Source: an uncultured Acidobacteriota bacterium (lineage in GTDB: Bacteria; Acidobacteriota; Terriglobia; Terriglobales; Acidobacteriaceae). Taken from it: a DNA stretch of 64,000 nucleotides. Each line of letters begins with the position of its first letter. Position 1 is the stretch's first letter. The position numbers and the translations under genes were made by a program. The stretch spans positions 124,001 to 188,000 of the forward strand of contig CAILAC010000010.1 of assembly GCA_903832055.1 (NCBI GenBank). Reading direction: 5' to 3'. Positions 16,486 to 26,036 of the stretch are shown here, in pieces. The notes beneath the pieces were generated by a model. It saw nothing but the letters and a program-made list of their open reading frames with translations, was not told the DNA's origin and did no database searches.

Positions 16486-19400
16486 CTATGCCATCAGGGA
16501 AATCCGGTTTCCAGTCCATCCCTGGGCCGTTTCGCGGGGTTGGTCGGTCCCGGTTACACCGAACGAACCCGTCTGTGCGGGTCCTCCCCACATTGGAGCC
16601 GCCCCAGGTACCGGGCTCAACAGCGCGTTTCTTGGGTCGTCGGCCTGATCTCGACCTGACTGCCCGCTTCCCCCGCTATCAGATTTGGATTCGCGGTCAG
16701 CCCCCGTGCCCAAATCAAGCCTCATCTCCCCGGAGGATCGATGGGTCGTCACGGTCAGGCTCTCGACTGGCGTTTCACGGTCATGCATCCATCCCGCCAG
16801 CGAACTCAGATGTCCGGCCAACAATGCACCCGATGCAGGTGACTGCGCTTCAATCGCTGCGTGCACCCCGCCACCATTCGCGTGCACCCGCAGTTCGATG
16901 TAGCCCAGTGCCGGGTCCTGAAAGCCGACTTCGAGGCCCCGCGTACTTGTGCCGTGACCAGTCCCGTTCAACCCGATTCCATTCACCGCGGTGTTATTGG
17001 GCGACCCTCCATCCCTCAGGTCTGCTGGAATCGCATGCTCTGCCAAACTCATCGGTTTCACAGGATTTGCCATGTCCATAGCGCGAAATGGATCGCTTCC
17101 CCGCTCGCCATCCGATGCCAAAGCAACAGCGCTGCGCGTCATGGCAGGCAAGCCAGACTCCCCGAGATGAGCGCTGAATGGAATCGAAGCCAATCCAGAC
17201 CGAGGCACCCCCAATCCCGCATCCGATTCAGCCACTGTCTTCGAACCGTTTATCTCCGACCCAATTGAAGTCGTTTCTACCCCACGGCGGAAAGCAATTG
17301 ATCGCGTGACGCTCTTCGCCGCGCCGATAAGCGTTGTTTCTGCGCTCTGCTTCGTTCGTGTATTTTCAGCGCTCAGCGCTATCTCGCCAGCACTTTCCGG
17401 TCTCCCCCCTGGGACGGTATGAACCTGTAGCTCGTTTCCAGCGGTCTGCCCAGCAAGCGATTGGTGCCCGTCACTGGTCTGTCCAGCTCGATTCGTCTGC
17501 AGTGCGGGACTGTCAGTGACACCACCTGCAACCATGCCCGCACTCAGATCTGCTGCCAATGTCTTCGTCGAGCCGAAGGGCTCAGGGGACGGCTTTCCCA
17601 AAGATGCCACTGAGGGGTCGCTCGCGACGGAGCCGTCAATTGATGCGATGCGACCGGAATTCATCCACCGGTTGGCCGGCAACGCAGGCAACTTCGACAA
17701 AGCCTCGTTCGCATCGACTTTTGATTCGCCAGTCTGAATTGCTCTGGGCTGGATTCCTGGCTTGTTACCGGGCGTGAAATCTGGATTGGTGCCGGGCTTG
17801 GTAACGGGCTTGAAACCGGGCATGACATCAGACTCGAAACCAGACGTGACTCCAGGCTCGTCAAAACTCAGCTGCGGCTCATCGTGTGTTCGACTCGGAA
17901 CGCGTTCCGTGAGTTGCCCCGGCCCAACCTCTGGAAACAAGCGGCGCACCAGGGACGGTGCAACGTTCTCGCCGCGCTCGGCCACGCCTGTAGCTGCCCG
18001 TGAGCCACTCTGCACAGCTGTTGAACTGGAATCCACCTTCGATTGCGTCGCATCAGGCGGCGAACTGGTTAGAGTGGTTGACGATCCAAGCCGCGCCTCT
18101 TTCCCTGCAACCCGCAACTCCTGCGAGACGGTCTTCGCCGCCCCGGCAACCCCAGGCATCCCTTCGGGACCTCGGTCGCCAAACGGCTTGCCGTCCGACT
18201 GGCGATCATTCGCCCGCGTCGAATGCGGTGACATGGATTTATCCGGCAAGCTTCCGGCAGAGATAACCGGCGGTAGGACTTCATTTTCCTGGGGGTGGTC
18301 AATGCCCGTGACAGTTTCCTCCGGCATCTGCTTATGAAACAAGCCCAGGGACGCATCGCTGGTAAGATTTGGAATCTGTCTCCGCACCTCACTCTCTCCT
18401 CGCCAGAGGCGCGCTGCGACAGCATTCCCGTCTGCCCCAACGGCAGGGTCACGCGGCAAAGAAGCGCTTCCCTGCCCCATTGAGTTCTCCGCCACTCCTT
18501 CCGCCACTCCGGTCTGTTGATATTTAGTTGAAGAGGTCGGTATTGCGGCAATCTCTCCTCGTGCTCCCGGCGCTTTCGAGTTATCCGGCAACGGGTTGAC
18601 CTGCTTGCCCGCGAACATCAAAGCGTCCAGGCCTGAGCGTCCCGGGGTTGCAAATGGATTGATCGCCTTTGCCCCAGGCCCGCTGCCATCGTTTCCCTGG
18701 GCATCAACCCGGCGGGGGTCGCTGACCTGCAAATCGATCTTCTGCAAAGTCGAAGCGTGCCGGTCGCTCGCTCCTTGCGTAAAAGCTGCGCTCAGCCCGG
18801 TCCAGTCCCCGCCTGAAGTCGTGTTGGGCAACGAGATACCAATTCCATCAGTCGGCTTTGCAGCAACTGCGGCGCCGTTCGCCCGTGAAGATGCCGCGCT
18901 GCCAAACGGCCCATTCCTCGAGATAACTTCCGCAACTTCCTGAGCATCATCCTTTGCCTGCGCACGCAGAACACCGGAAGTCCTTGTCGTCTGAATGCTC
19001 TGCGCGGGGTCACTGTTTGTAGTCGATCTCTGCAAGATCGGTCCTTCCCCGGCCACATCGACCAGAGCCTGCAACGTTGCTCCATCCACCGGCGGAAGCC
19101 ATCCCGCTGCATGGGCAATGGGCGCATTCAATCCGAGCACCTGCCCTGCATCACCTGCATGCTCATCCTGCGGCTTGGCCTGACGGTGAACTCCCTGCGC
19201 CAGAGACCCGCTGCCTGATCGAAAAGCCTGATCAGCCTGATCAGACTGAACAGCCCGCGCCAAAGCCAGCTCAGGCAATCTTCTCGCAACCAGCTTGAGG
19301 TCGCGCGGTGCAAGCGGGAGTGCGGCCCGATCTGGTCTTGCCCCTGACCGCTCCCGTCCGGGACGAGCGATTGAATCGGCTGGCCCGGATTCAGCGGGCA

Positions 19401-19698
19401 GATCATCTTTCAAAGCGCTCAAATGCGATTGGCTCGCACCGTCCTGCGCTTCCTGCGCTTGCTGGCCTGCACCGTGCACAACCGGCGATGCGAGCAGATT
19501 CAGTGCGGAGCTCCACTGCGCCCGCAGTCTGGCAGCTGTCTCGACAGCCGAAACGTCCAATCCTTGCAGGACATGCCCCTGAAACGAACCGGAATCGCCA
19601 ACCGCAGTGCGTCCGCCAGAGGCAGCGCCACCCGTATTGCCGCGGACTCCTGGATTGAGACTTGAACCAACGGCATCGAAGTTGGGAATTTGCGCCAT
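16486..19698 (-). CDS. fliK: very large FliK-type hook-length control protein
   Basis: FliK measures hook length and triggers the FlhB switch. The C-terminal domain (roughly residues 915-1010) has the family pattern: GLEVGFQDPALGYIELRVH, GGGVHAAIEAQSPASGALLAG and LAGWMHDRETPVESLTV. The rest is long, polar and low in complexity, as expected for a ruler domain, but 1070 residues is far above the usual 400-600. A Gly-Pro-rich repeat block (MPGFKPVTKPGTNPDFTPGNKPG, shown in part) lies near residues 620-660. The start is not certain: ATG at 19698 (MAQIPNF) has no good ribosome site, and a TTG at 19719 is possible. Context is fliJ-fliK-flgD. Confidence 0.86.
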   Translation of the reverse strand: MAQIPNFDAVGSSLNPGVRGNTGGAASGGRTAVGDSGSFQGHVLQGLDVSAVETAARLRAQWSSALNLLASPVVHGAGQQAQEAQDGASQSHLSALKDDLPAESGPADSIARPGRERSGARPDRAALPLAPRDLKLVARRLPELALARAVQSDQADQAFRSGSGSLAQGVHRQAKPQDEHAGDAGQVLGLNAPIAHAAGWLPPVDGATLQALVDVAGEGPILQRSTTNSDPAQSIQTTRTSGVLRAQAKDDAQEVAEVISRNGPFGSAASSRANGAAVAAKPTDGIGISLPNTTSGGDWTGLSAAFTQGASDRHASTLQKIDLQVSDPRRVDAQGNDGSGPGAKAINPFATPGRSGLDALMFAGKQVNPLPDNSKAPGARGEIAAIPTSSTKYQQTGVAEGVAENSMGQGSASLPRDPAVGADGNAVAARLWRGESEVRRQIPNLTSDASLGLFHKQMPEETVTGIDHPQENEVLPPVISAGSLPDKSMSPHSTRANDRQSDGKPFGDRGPEGMPGVAGAAKTVSQELRVAGKEARLGSSTTLTSSPPDATQSKVDSSSTAVQSGSRAATGVAERGENVAPSLVRRLFPEVGPGQLTERVPSRTHDEPQLSFDEPGVTSGFESDVMPGFKPVTKPGTNPDFTPGNKPGIQPRAIQTGESKVDANEALSKLPALPANRWMNSGRIASIDGSVASDPSVASLGKPSPEPFGSTKTLAADLSAGMVAGGVTDSPALQTNRAGQTSDGHQSLAGQTAGNELQVHTVPGGRPESAGEIALSAENTRTKQSAETTLIGAAKSVTRSIAFRRGVETTSIGSEINGSKTVAESDAGLGVPRSGLASIPFSAHLGESGLPAMTRSAVALASDGERGSDPFRAMDMANPVKPMSLAEHAIPADLRDGGSPNNTAVNGIGLNGTGHGTSTRGLEVGFQDPALGYIELRVHANGGGVHAAIEAQSPASGALLAGHLSSLAGWMHDRETPVESLTVTTHRSSGEMRLDLGTGADRESKSDSGGSGQSGRDQADDPRNALLSPVPGAAPMWGGPAQTGSFGVTGTDQPRETAQGWTGNRISLMA

Positions 19699-19789
19699 GC
19701 CGATGACAGAGCAGCTCAATGACCAAAGTGTTCCCGAAAAGGGTTAGGCGAATTTCATTGAGAGTCTTTCACTCACCGGCAAATCCGCC

Positions 19790-20302
19790 TTACGAACCGT
19801 CTTCTGCTCCACCCTCTGGCGTCTTCAACGGACCAAGCCGCGCACTGACCATTGCTTCCCTGGCGGCAGTATCCCGTCGAGCGCGCCTGCCGTACCAGTC
19901 GTCCAGCATCTGCTGCGCTCTCTTTCCGGTTTCATGCGCCGCAGCTTGCTCGCTTTCACGAACCAATGTCTCCACCTGCCTCCGTCTTGTCCAGTTCATC
20001 ATGAACATCGCCCGCTTCTGCTCCGCCTCTTCGGCGGCTGCTGCCAGGCGCGGTTTGAGCGCTGTCTGGCGCAGCCGCGCCTGCTCAGTTTCCATCAACC
20101 CACCGGCGCGGGTGGCTCCATGATCGATGGCAATCCCTTCGACAAAATGAGCTTGTCCCCGAGCCAGTTCCTGCCCTGCCAACGCTACTTGTTGTTGTGC
20201 TCGACTCTGCTCCCGCATTGCTGCCTCCAGTTCAAGGCGGCTTTGCTCTTCCTCGATCGCACGCAGGCGCAACAACCGTTGGAGTATCTTCTTCGGAGCC
20301 AT
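19790..20302 (-). CDS. fliJ: flagellar export chaperone/stalk protein FliJ
   Basis: FliJ links the FliI ATPase ring to FlhA. The 170-residue protein is almost all coiled coil (LQRLLRLRAIEEEQSRLELEAAMREQSRAQQQ, in part), with Glu, Gln, Arg and Ala in heptads and a C-terminal QQMLDDWYGRRARRDTAARE that matches the family. The ATG at 20302 has GAGAGA upstream. It follows fliI directly, the standard position. Confidence 0.88.
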   Translation of the reverse strand: MAPKKILQRLLRLRAIEEEQSRLELEAAMREQSRAQQQVALAGQELARGQAHFVEGIAIDHGATRAGGLMETEQARLRQTALKPRLAAAAEEAEQKRAMFMMNWTRRRQVETLVRESEQAAAHETGKRAQQMLDDWYGRRARRDTAAREAMVSARLGPLKTPEGGAEDGS

Positions 20303-20396
20303 TCCCTGTCTCTCTCCCAATCAATTGCGCCCTGCGCGCTTCCTGCTTTCGTTCGACAGTTCTGGAATCCAGCCCCCCATCCGGTCTGCAAAGTCT

Positions 20397-21740
20397 CTAG
20401 ATTTCCCGCTCCAGATCCAGCAGCCGGTCCACGCTTTCAGAGAAATTCACCGTTTCCTCCGCCCGTTGCGCCAGAAACTCGCGCAGCACAGGTCGCGCAC
20501 GCAACGCCCTGTCCAGATCTTCATCAGCACCCGGCTTGTACGCGCCAATGCGCACCAGGTCCTCGCTGCGCGCATACGCGGCCAGCAGACGCCGCACCGT
20601 CCCCGCAGCCTCACGATGTTCCGCGCCGGCCACCGACGGCATCAACCGGCTCACCGAATCCAGCACTTCCACCGGCGGATACCAGCCCTCGGCAGCCATC
20701 GAGCGGGAGAGCACAATATGTCCATCGAGCAGTGAACGTACCGCATCCACCAGTGGATCCTGCTGATCGTCTCCCTCCATCAGCACCGTATAGAAAGCCG
20801 TAATCGATCCGGTCTTGTAGTTCCCCGCCCGCTCCACCAGTTTGGCAAGCCGGGCGAATACCGAAGGGGTATAGCCCTTGGCCGTCGTCGGCTCACCAGC
20901 CGCAAGACCAATTTCGCGCGCGGCCATGGCAAAGCGCGTCAGAGAATCAAGTACCAGCAGTACGTGCTTGCCCTCAGCCGCAAAATACTCCGCCACCGTG
21001 GTTGCGGCCAGTGCCGCCCGCATGCGCATCAGGGGCGACTGATCCGAAGTCGAAACCAGCACCACAGATCGCTTTCGGCCTTCCTCGCCAAGCGCATCCT
21101 CCAGAAACTCCCCCACCTCCCGGCCCCGCTCCCCTACCAATCCGACCACCGTCACATCTGCGCCCGTGTTGCGGGTCATCATGCCAATCAACGTGCTCTT
21201 GCCCACACCTGAACCGCCAAAAATGCCGACACGCTGCCCCCGACCCACCGTGAGCAACGAGTCGATGACCCGGATTCCCGTTCCCAGAGGAGTTCGAATC
21301 GGCACCCGCCCCAGCGGCAAGCGAACCGAACCATCGAGCGCCAGAGCAGACGTCGTAACCAGCCTGCGCCCCCCCTCGGCATCGTCGATTGGTTCCCCCA
21401 ATGCATTCAAAACACGCCCCATCAATGCCGGGCCCACTTCAATCTCCGGCCTGAATCCCAGCGCTTCAACCGTATCGCCGTAACGAATGCCCTCCGGCGC
21501 ATTCAACGGCATCGAAAGCACCGTTGAACCCCGAAAGCCAATCACCTCTGCCAGATGCGCATGGCCTTCGCGGTCAATGATGGCGCAGCACTCCCCCACC
21601 GAAGAGTTGGGACCCGTCGACTCGATCATCGGTCCGACCGCCTGCAATACCTGCCCGCGCCAGCGCCACGGCTGCGCACGCTGTAACTGACGCACATAGG
21701 CATCCAGCCTTCCCGGCAGAACCGGGGCAGCCGAGTTCAT
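20397..21740 (-). CDS. fliI: flagellum-specific ATPase FliI
   Basis: FliI powers unfolding and release of export substrates in the cytoplasm. It is F1-beta-like: Walker A GGSGVGKS at residues 175-182, then DVTVVGLVGERGREVGEFLE and the Walker B-like HVLLVLDSLTRFAMAAREIGLAAGEPTT. The family motif PSVFARLAKLVERAG follows. The 447-residue length is typical. The ATG overlaps the end of fliH by four bases. Confidence 0.97.
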   Translation of the reverse strand: MNSAAPVLPGRLDAYVRQLQRAQPWRWRGQVLQAVGPMIESTGPNSSVGECCAIIDREGHAHLAEVIGFRGSTVLSMPLNAPEGIRYGDTVEALGFRPEIEVGPALMGRVLNALGEPIDDAEGGRRLVTTSALALDGSVRLPLGRVPIRTPLGTGIRVIDSLLTVGRGQRVGIFGGSGVGKSTLIGMMTRNTGADVTVVGLVGERGREVGEFLEDALGEEGRKRSVVLVSTSDQSPLMRMRAALAATTVAEYFAAEGKHVLLVLDSLTRFAMAAREIGLAAGEPTTAKGYTPSVFARLAKLVERAGNYKTGSITAFYTVLMEGDDQQDPLVDAVRSLLDGHIVLSRSMAAEGWYPPVEVLDSVSRLMPSVAGAEHREAAGTVRRLLAAYARSEDLVRIGAYKPGADEDLDRALRARPVLREFLAQRAEETVNFSESVDRLLDLEREI

Positions 21741-22642
21741 TGGCCGCTCCCGGCCGCCGCCGATTTTCCGCCAGATTCCGCGCTCCCATGTTCAGATTCT
21801 GCAGACTCCTGACCCCGCTCGCCCACCCGGTCAAAGAACCCCCGTTCAATCTCCTTCAACTGCGACCACAGGCTCAGATCCGCAGTTCCCAGGGCGGTCT
21901 CCATGCGGCACTCGCCAGACTTCATTTGCGGCTCGCCCACGACCTCCGGTCGCATTGCCCGTTCTGGAATCAAAGCCAGAGCCTGCTCCCACATCCTCTG
22001 CTCCTGCAATGGAACCCGCAATCGTACCGCCGTTGAATCTGAAAGCTGCCCCAACGCCACCCGCACCGCACCCGTCAGCAGCAAGGGGTCCATCTGCGCT
22101 TCACGGCGTAGAACTCTCGCTGCGATTGCCAGCGCCAAACGCACAGCTTCCTGCTCCAACTGGTGAAAATAATGCAGTTTTGATTCTGAAAAACTCGCCA
22201 GCAGCTCCCCCACCTGGACGTGGGCCTTCCGCAGAGCTGCCTCGATCTGCTGGGAACTCTCTTCTCTGCCCCGCGCCAGCCCCAGTTCAACCCCCTGCAC
22301 AATTCCTCTTTCTTCGGCATTGCGCCACTCTGCAGCCAGACGCTCAATTTGGTCCTTGTCTTCACTGCCGCCCTGCATGTCGAAAGTCGACCCGCCTGCA
22401 GACGCGCGCGCTTCCCAACCCCCAGCCTCGCCGGCAGAAACCGGCTCCCCCGAAGTCTTCAGTCCGCGAACACTGCTGCCTGTGGGGAAGATTTCAGCGA
22501 ATCGACGACTCATCTCCGCTTCGCTCGCGCCCTGGCCCCCCAGCCAGCCTTCGGTTGCGGTATGCGGGACTTCCGGAAAGATAAACACTTCGATCTCCCT
22601 CAACCCTTCGCTGCACTTCGGAAGGCCGCTATCGGTGCTCAT
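21737..22642 (-). CDS. fliH: FliH-type flagellar assembly protein
   Basis: FliH regulates the FliI ATPase. The first 100 residues are variable and probably disordered. Residues about 120-290 have the FliH/V-ATPase E-type pattern: AEWRNAEERGIVQGVELGLARGREESSQQ, then a long helix and AVRLALAIAARVLRREAQMDP, VRVALGQLSDSTAVRLRVP and AELSLWSQLKEIERGFFD-like ending. The frame is closed by a stop 12 codons before the ATG at 22642, so the start is fixed. It lies between fliG and fliI. Confidence 0.88.
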   Translation of the reverse strand: MSTDSGLPKCSEGLREIEVFIFPEVPHTATEGWLGGQGASEAEMSRRFAEIFPTGSSVRGLKTSGEPVSAGEAGGWEARASAGGSTFDMQGGSEDKDQIERLAAEWRNAEERGIVQGVELGLARGREESSQQIEAALRKAHVQVGELLASFSESKLHYFHQLEQEAVRLALAIAARVLRREAQMDPLLLTGAVRVALGQLSDSTAVRLRVPLQEQRMWEQALALIPERAMRPEVVGEPQMKSGECRMETALGTADLSLWSQLKEIERGFFDRVGERGQESAESEHGSAESGGKSAAAGSGQ

Positions 22643-22700
22643 GGCTGTCGTTGCCTCATCGCTGTTTCCTGCACGCCTTTACGAATTGCCGCTTGTTGTA

Positions 22701-22745
22701 TTGATACTGGTTGCGTTGATGCTGGTTGCGTTGATACTGGTTGCG
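22701..22745. repeat. three tandem 15-bp repeats between fliG and fliH
   Basis: TTGATACTGGTTGCG, TTGATGCTGGTTGCG and TTGATACTGGTTGCG follow without gaps, one base different. They sit in the 194-base gap between the fliG stop and the fliH start. A frame across them on the minus strand would read Asn-Ala-Thr-Ser-Ile repeats, but it has no start codon. The rest of the gap holds no gene I can support. Confidence 0.85.
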
Positions 22746-22836
22746 TTGCCGTCTTCAAAGTCCGGAATCGCTCTCTGGCGCCCATGGCGGCATCGCTTCT
22801 GACCTCACATAATTAAAAGACTTGATCAACGGAAGC

Positions 22837-23886
22837 TCAGGCCATCATTTCGTCCCCCGTTTCCATCTTCAGAATTACCTTGCCCTCCGACTCCAGGCGG
22901 CGCGCAAGGTTCAGAATCTCCTGCTGGGCCGCCGCAACTTCTCGCGAACGCACCGGACCCATCACCTCCATATCCTCTTTGAGCATCTCGACCGCGCGGG
23001 AACTCATCGCCTTGAAGACCTGCGCCCGCAATTCCTCATTGGCACCGCGCAGCGCCAACGCCAGTTGCCGCTTGTCGACACCCGAAACAATCTCGCGAAT
23101 TGACTGCGCCGGCACCGTCACCAGGTCCTCAAAGGTAAACATGAGATTGCGAATATTCAGCGCCAGCTCCGGTTGCGCGTCCTCAATCGATTCGAGAATC
23201 CGTTTGGCTTCCTCCGCATTCACCCGGTTCAGCAGATCCGCCACCGCCTTGAAGCCGGAGTAGCTCTTGCGCTTGGTGTCGCCCACATTCTCCAGTCGCC
23301 GGTGCAGAATCAGCGCCACCTTCTGCGCCATCTCCGGAGAAAACTGCCGCATCTCCGCCAGCCGCTGAATCGAGACCACCTTGTGTTCTTCACTCAGGTT
23401 GTCCAGTACCTGCGAGGCCCGGCGCGGGTCAAGATGAGCCAGCACCAGCGCAATCGTCTGCGGGTGTTCGGAGTCCAGCAGCTTGCCCAGCTGTTGCGGA
23501 TCAGTCTTCTGAAGTTTGCCCAGATTCCCCTGACTGGCCTCCTGCGATCGCCGCACCAGCATCAGCAGATCATCTGCGCGCTGTTTGCCAAAGGTGTCGT
23601 TGAGCAGCCGCGAAGCAAAGTCCAGCCCGCCGTGCATCATCACATGCTGAGTTTCAAGCAGCTCCCAGAACTCTTCCAATATCTCGCTTGAAACCTCAGG
23701 CGGAACCGCTCGCAGTTCAGCCAGTTCCTCCGTGATGCGCTGCACATCAGACTCTGGCAGCGCGCGCAGAATCTCCTTGGCAATCTCTTCACCAACGGCA
23801 ACCAGCAGAATGGCCGCCTTCCGCACTCCGTTCATATTGGCCGTAAGCCGTCTGACCTGCGTTCCGTCTTGTCCCATCTCGGCCAA
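22837..23886 (-). CDS. fliG: flagellar motor switch protein FliG
   Basis: FliG is the torque-bearing switch subunit. It has the N-terminal domain (GVRKAAILLVAVGEEIAKEI), the middle armadillo segment with EHPQTIALVLAHLDPRRASQVL (in part) and the C-terminal charged torque helix (VDKRQLALALRGANEELRAQVFKAMSSRA, in part). The C-terminal motor domain is complete. A TTG at 23886 with GAGGGGAG six bases upstream is the best start; an ATG three codons on is possible. The length of 349 residues is normal. fliF lies upstream. Confidence 0.96.
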   Translation of the reverse strand: MAEMGQDGTQVRRLTANMNGVRKAAILLVAVGEEIAKEILRALPESDVQRITEELAELRAVPPEVSSEILEEFWELLETQHVMMHGGLDFASRLLNDTFGKQRADDLLMLVRRSQEASQGNLGKLQKTDPQQLGKLLDSEHPQTIALVLAHLDPRRASQVLDNLSEEHKVVSIQRLAEMRQFSPEMAQKVALILHRRLENVGDTKRKSYSGFKAVADLLNRVNAEEAKRILESIEDAQPELALNIRNLMFTFEDLVTVPAQSIREIVSGVDKRQLALALRGANEELRAQVFKAMSSRAVEMLKEDMEVMGPVRSREVAAAQQEILNLARRLESEGKVILKMETGDEMMA

Positions 23887-23917
23887 CCGTTGCTCCCCTC
23901 TCTACCCAGGTGACGTG

Positions 23918-25561
23918 CTAGTCAGAATGAATCCAGCTCTGCAGCAGGCGCGAACTCTGCGCCGGATCGCGCTTCAACGTGTCTGTCACCTGATCAAAGA
24001 CCTGCTGAGCCCGCTGTCTCTCCAAATCCGGTGCCGCATGTTCAAGTTCCGGCAACATCGGTGGCGTCGCTGCAGACGCAGCCAGTTCGCCCGGCCTGCC
24101 CTTGAACGCAGCAGGAGAAGAATTGCTCATTCTCCCCAGCGCCGGGCGGATCGCCAGCACAATCAGCAACACCAGACCCACCAGCAGCGTTCCGTACTTG
24201 AGCAGCAGCGGCGAATGCTCGATCATCGCCAGCACCCGGTCAAGAGGGGAAACCGTCATCGGGTTGTGATTCTGGTCAAAGCTCAGATCTTCGACGGTCA
24301 CCAGGTCGCCACGCGTTCCGTCGAAACCCACCGCCGCCTGCGCCAGTGCCGTCAACGTTCGCAACTCCTCAGCACTGCGCGGCTGCCAGGTCGCCTGCTT
24401 GCCCTTCTGGCCCGCAGCCGCCATCCGGTCATTGACGATGATGGCTGCCGTCAGCCGGCGAATGTGCCCCGGAGCTTCCGTCGTATGGCGCACCTTGCGC
24501 GAAGCACCGTATGTGCCACTCTCGGTCTTGGCGCTCTGAGGAGGGGTACTCTGTTGCGGATACACCGGCAGAGCCTGGGCATTGGGCGCATTGGTCGCCG
24601 TACCCGGCACCCCGGCCGGTACTGGCTGCGCACTGGTCGCCTGTTCGGTCCTTTGCATTGACAACGTCACCACCTGGTCAGGGTCAAAGGTCTCTTCCGT
24701 GGTATCAGTCGCCGTCGGATCATAGTCAACCGTCACTGAAGCGCGCACGTTGCCCACCCCAGTCACCGGCTCAAGTGTCTCAATCAACTTGGCCTCAAGC
24801 GCCTGTTCCGTGCTCAGCCGCAAGGCTTCGCCGCTCTTGGGGCCAAGAGGCATGTGACCACTCGCATCGACCAGCGAAACCTGCGCCGGTGCCAGCCCGT
24901 CCACCGCCGAGGCCACCAGGTTGCGAATCGCTTCGTCTTCGCCGTCCGCCAGTCCGCGATGCCGCAGCGTCAGTACAACCGAAGCCTTGGCCGGCCGCTC
25001 CTGTTCGCGAAAAAGTGATTCATGCGGCATCACCAGATGCACCCGGGCCGACTGCACATCTGCCAGAGTGGCAACTGTGTGCTCCAGCTCGCCTTCAAGC
25101 GCCCGCTGATAATTCACCTGCTCGTCAAACTCCGAGCCCACCCAGTTCGGCTTGTCAAACAGCTCAAAGCCCATCCGACCGCTATGCGGACCGCCCTTGG
25201 CAGCCGTCGCCAGCCGCGCCTTATCCAGCTGACCCGCTGGAACCCGGATCGCGGTGCCATTGCCCTCAAGATCAAACGTGATTTGCGCCTGGGTCAGTAC
25301 CTGAGCCATCTGCCGCGAATCCTCCGGGTCCAGTCCGGCATAGAGCGTCCGCCAGTCCGGACGAGTCGCATACCACCCCAGGCCACCGATCGCGGCCGCC
25401 AACAGGGCGCCGGTTGTAATCGCCCAGATGCGCTGACGAGGCTGGAGCATTTGCCAGCGGCCCCGCGTCTGTTGCCACGTATTCCAGGCAGTACCAGCAC
25501 TACCCGGCCGTTCCCCGGCGGGATTCGTGGTCGTCTTATCCAACTGTGCTCCCGCTGCCAT
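23918..25561 (-). CDS. fliF: flagellar MS-ring protein FliF
   Basis: FliF forms the MS ring in the inner membrane. A first membrane helix lies near residues 48-64 (IWAITTGALLAAAIGGLGW), followed by the YscJ/FliF ring domain (LYAGLDPEDSRQMAQVLTQ, DEQVNYQRALEGELEHTVATL, VQSARVHLVMPHESLF). A second membrane helix is near residue 455 (LLLKYGTLLVGLVLLIVLAI), then the FliG-binding tail ending LLQSWIHSD. The length of 547 residues is typical. It is followed by fliG. Confidence 0.97.
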   Translation of the reverse strand: MAAGAQLDKTTTNPAGERPGSAGTAWNTWQQTRGRWQMLQPRQRIWAITTGALLAAAIGGLGWYATRPDWRTLYAGLDPEDSRQMAQVLTQAQITFDLEGNGTAIRVPAGQLDKARLATAAKGGPHSGRMGFELFDKPNWVGSEFDEQVNYQRALEGELEHTVATLADVQSARVHLVMPHESLFREQERPAKASVVLTLRHRGLADGEDEAIRNLVASAVDGLAPAQVSLVDASGHMPLGPKSGEALRLSTEQALEAKLIETLEPVTGVGNVRASVTVDYDPTATDTTEETFDPDQVVTLSMQRTEQATSAQPVPAGVPGTATNAPNAQALPVYPQQSTPPQSAKTESGTYGASRKVRHTTEAPGHIRRLTAAIIVNDRMAAAGQKGKQATWQPRSAEELRTLTALAQAAVGFDGTRGDLVTVEDLSFDQNHNPMTVSPLDRVLAMIEHSPLLLKYGTLLVGLVLLIVLAIRPALGRMSNSSPAAFKGRPGELAASAATPPMLPELEHAAPDLERQRAQQVFDQVTDTLKRDPAQSSRLLQSWIHSD

Positions 25562-25588
25562 GGCTCCCCGAAATCTCGTGCCTCTTGG

Positions 25589-25984
25589 TTAAAACTGCAT
25601 CCCCATCACTTGCTGGTACGCAGCCAGAGCCTTGTTCCGCACCGACAGCACCAGCTCGAAACCCATCTCAGCCTTTTCAGTCGTAATCATGGCCTCATGC
25701 ACATCCACGCCCTTGCCCGACATCAGTCCTTCCACCGCTGTGCGCGCCTGCCGCTCCAGCAGGTCCGCCTGACCAACTGCTTCGGTCAGCAGATCGGCAA
25801 ATGGAGCGGACGCCGAAACCGTCCCCACCCCACCTCCAGAGATGTCCAACGGCGAAAATCCCGCAACAGCCATCGAACTCGCCGTTGAAGTCGCAGCACC
25901 AGGAACTGCGTTGATGCTGGAGGCCTGCATTGCCTCAAGCGGCGCTCCAAACAGCGAAACTGCAGCCGCAGTGATTGGTACCAT
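25589..25984 (-). CDS. fliE: flagellar hook-basal body protein FliE
   Basis: FliE joins the MS ring to the rod. The ATG at 25984 has GGAGGAA upstream. The family region is the last 75 residues: FADLLTEAVGQADLLERQARTAVEGLM, VDVHEAMITTEKAEMGFELVLSVRNKALAAYQQVMGMQF (in part). The first 50 residues are variable. At 131 residues it is slightly longer than the 105-residue standard. It lies between flgC and fliF. Confidence 0.95.
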   Translation of the reverse strand: MVPITAAAVSLFGAPLEAMQASSINAVPGAATSTASSMAVAGFSPLDISGGGVGTVSASAPFADLLTEAVGQADLLERQARTAVEGLMSGKGVDVHEAMITTEKAEMGFELVLSVRNKALAAYQQVMGMQF

Positions 25985-26036
25985 CAAAATTCCTCCTCAA
26001 ATGCACCCTTGGTTGAGTCGTGGCCCGAAGCTGCCC

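Noticed and set aside
17323-17330. GCCGATAA on the plus strand inside fliK
   Set aside because: It matches a sigma-28 -10 box, but no -35 is at the right distance and no plus-strand gene follows it.
22646-22836. Open frame with Asn-Ala-Thr-Ser-Ile repeats between fliG and fliH
   Set aside because: It has no start codon and no ribosome site, and is closed by stops on both sides. I call it a repeat, not a gene.
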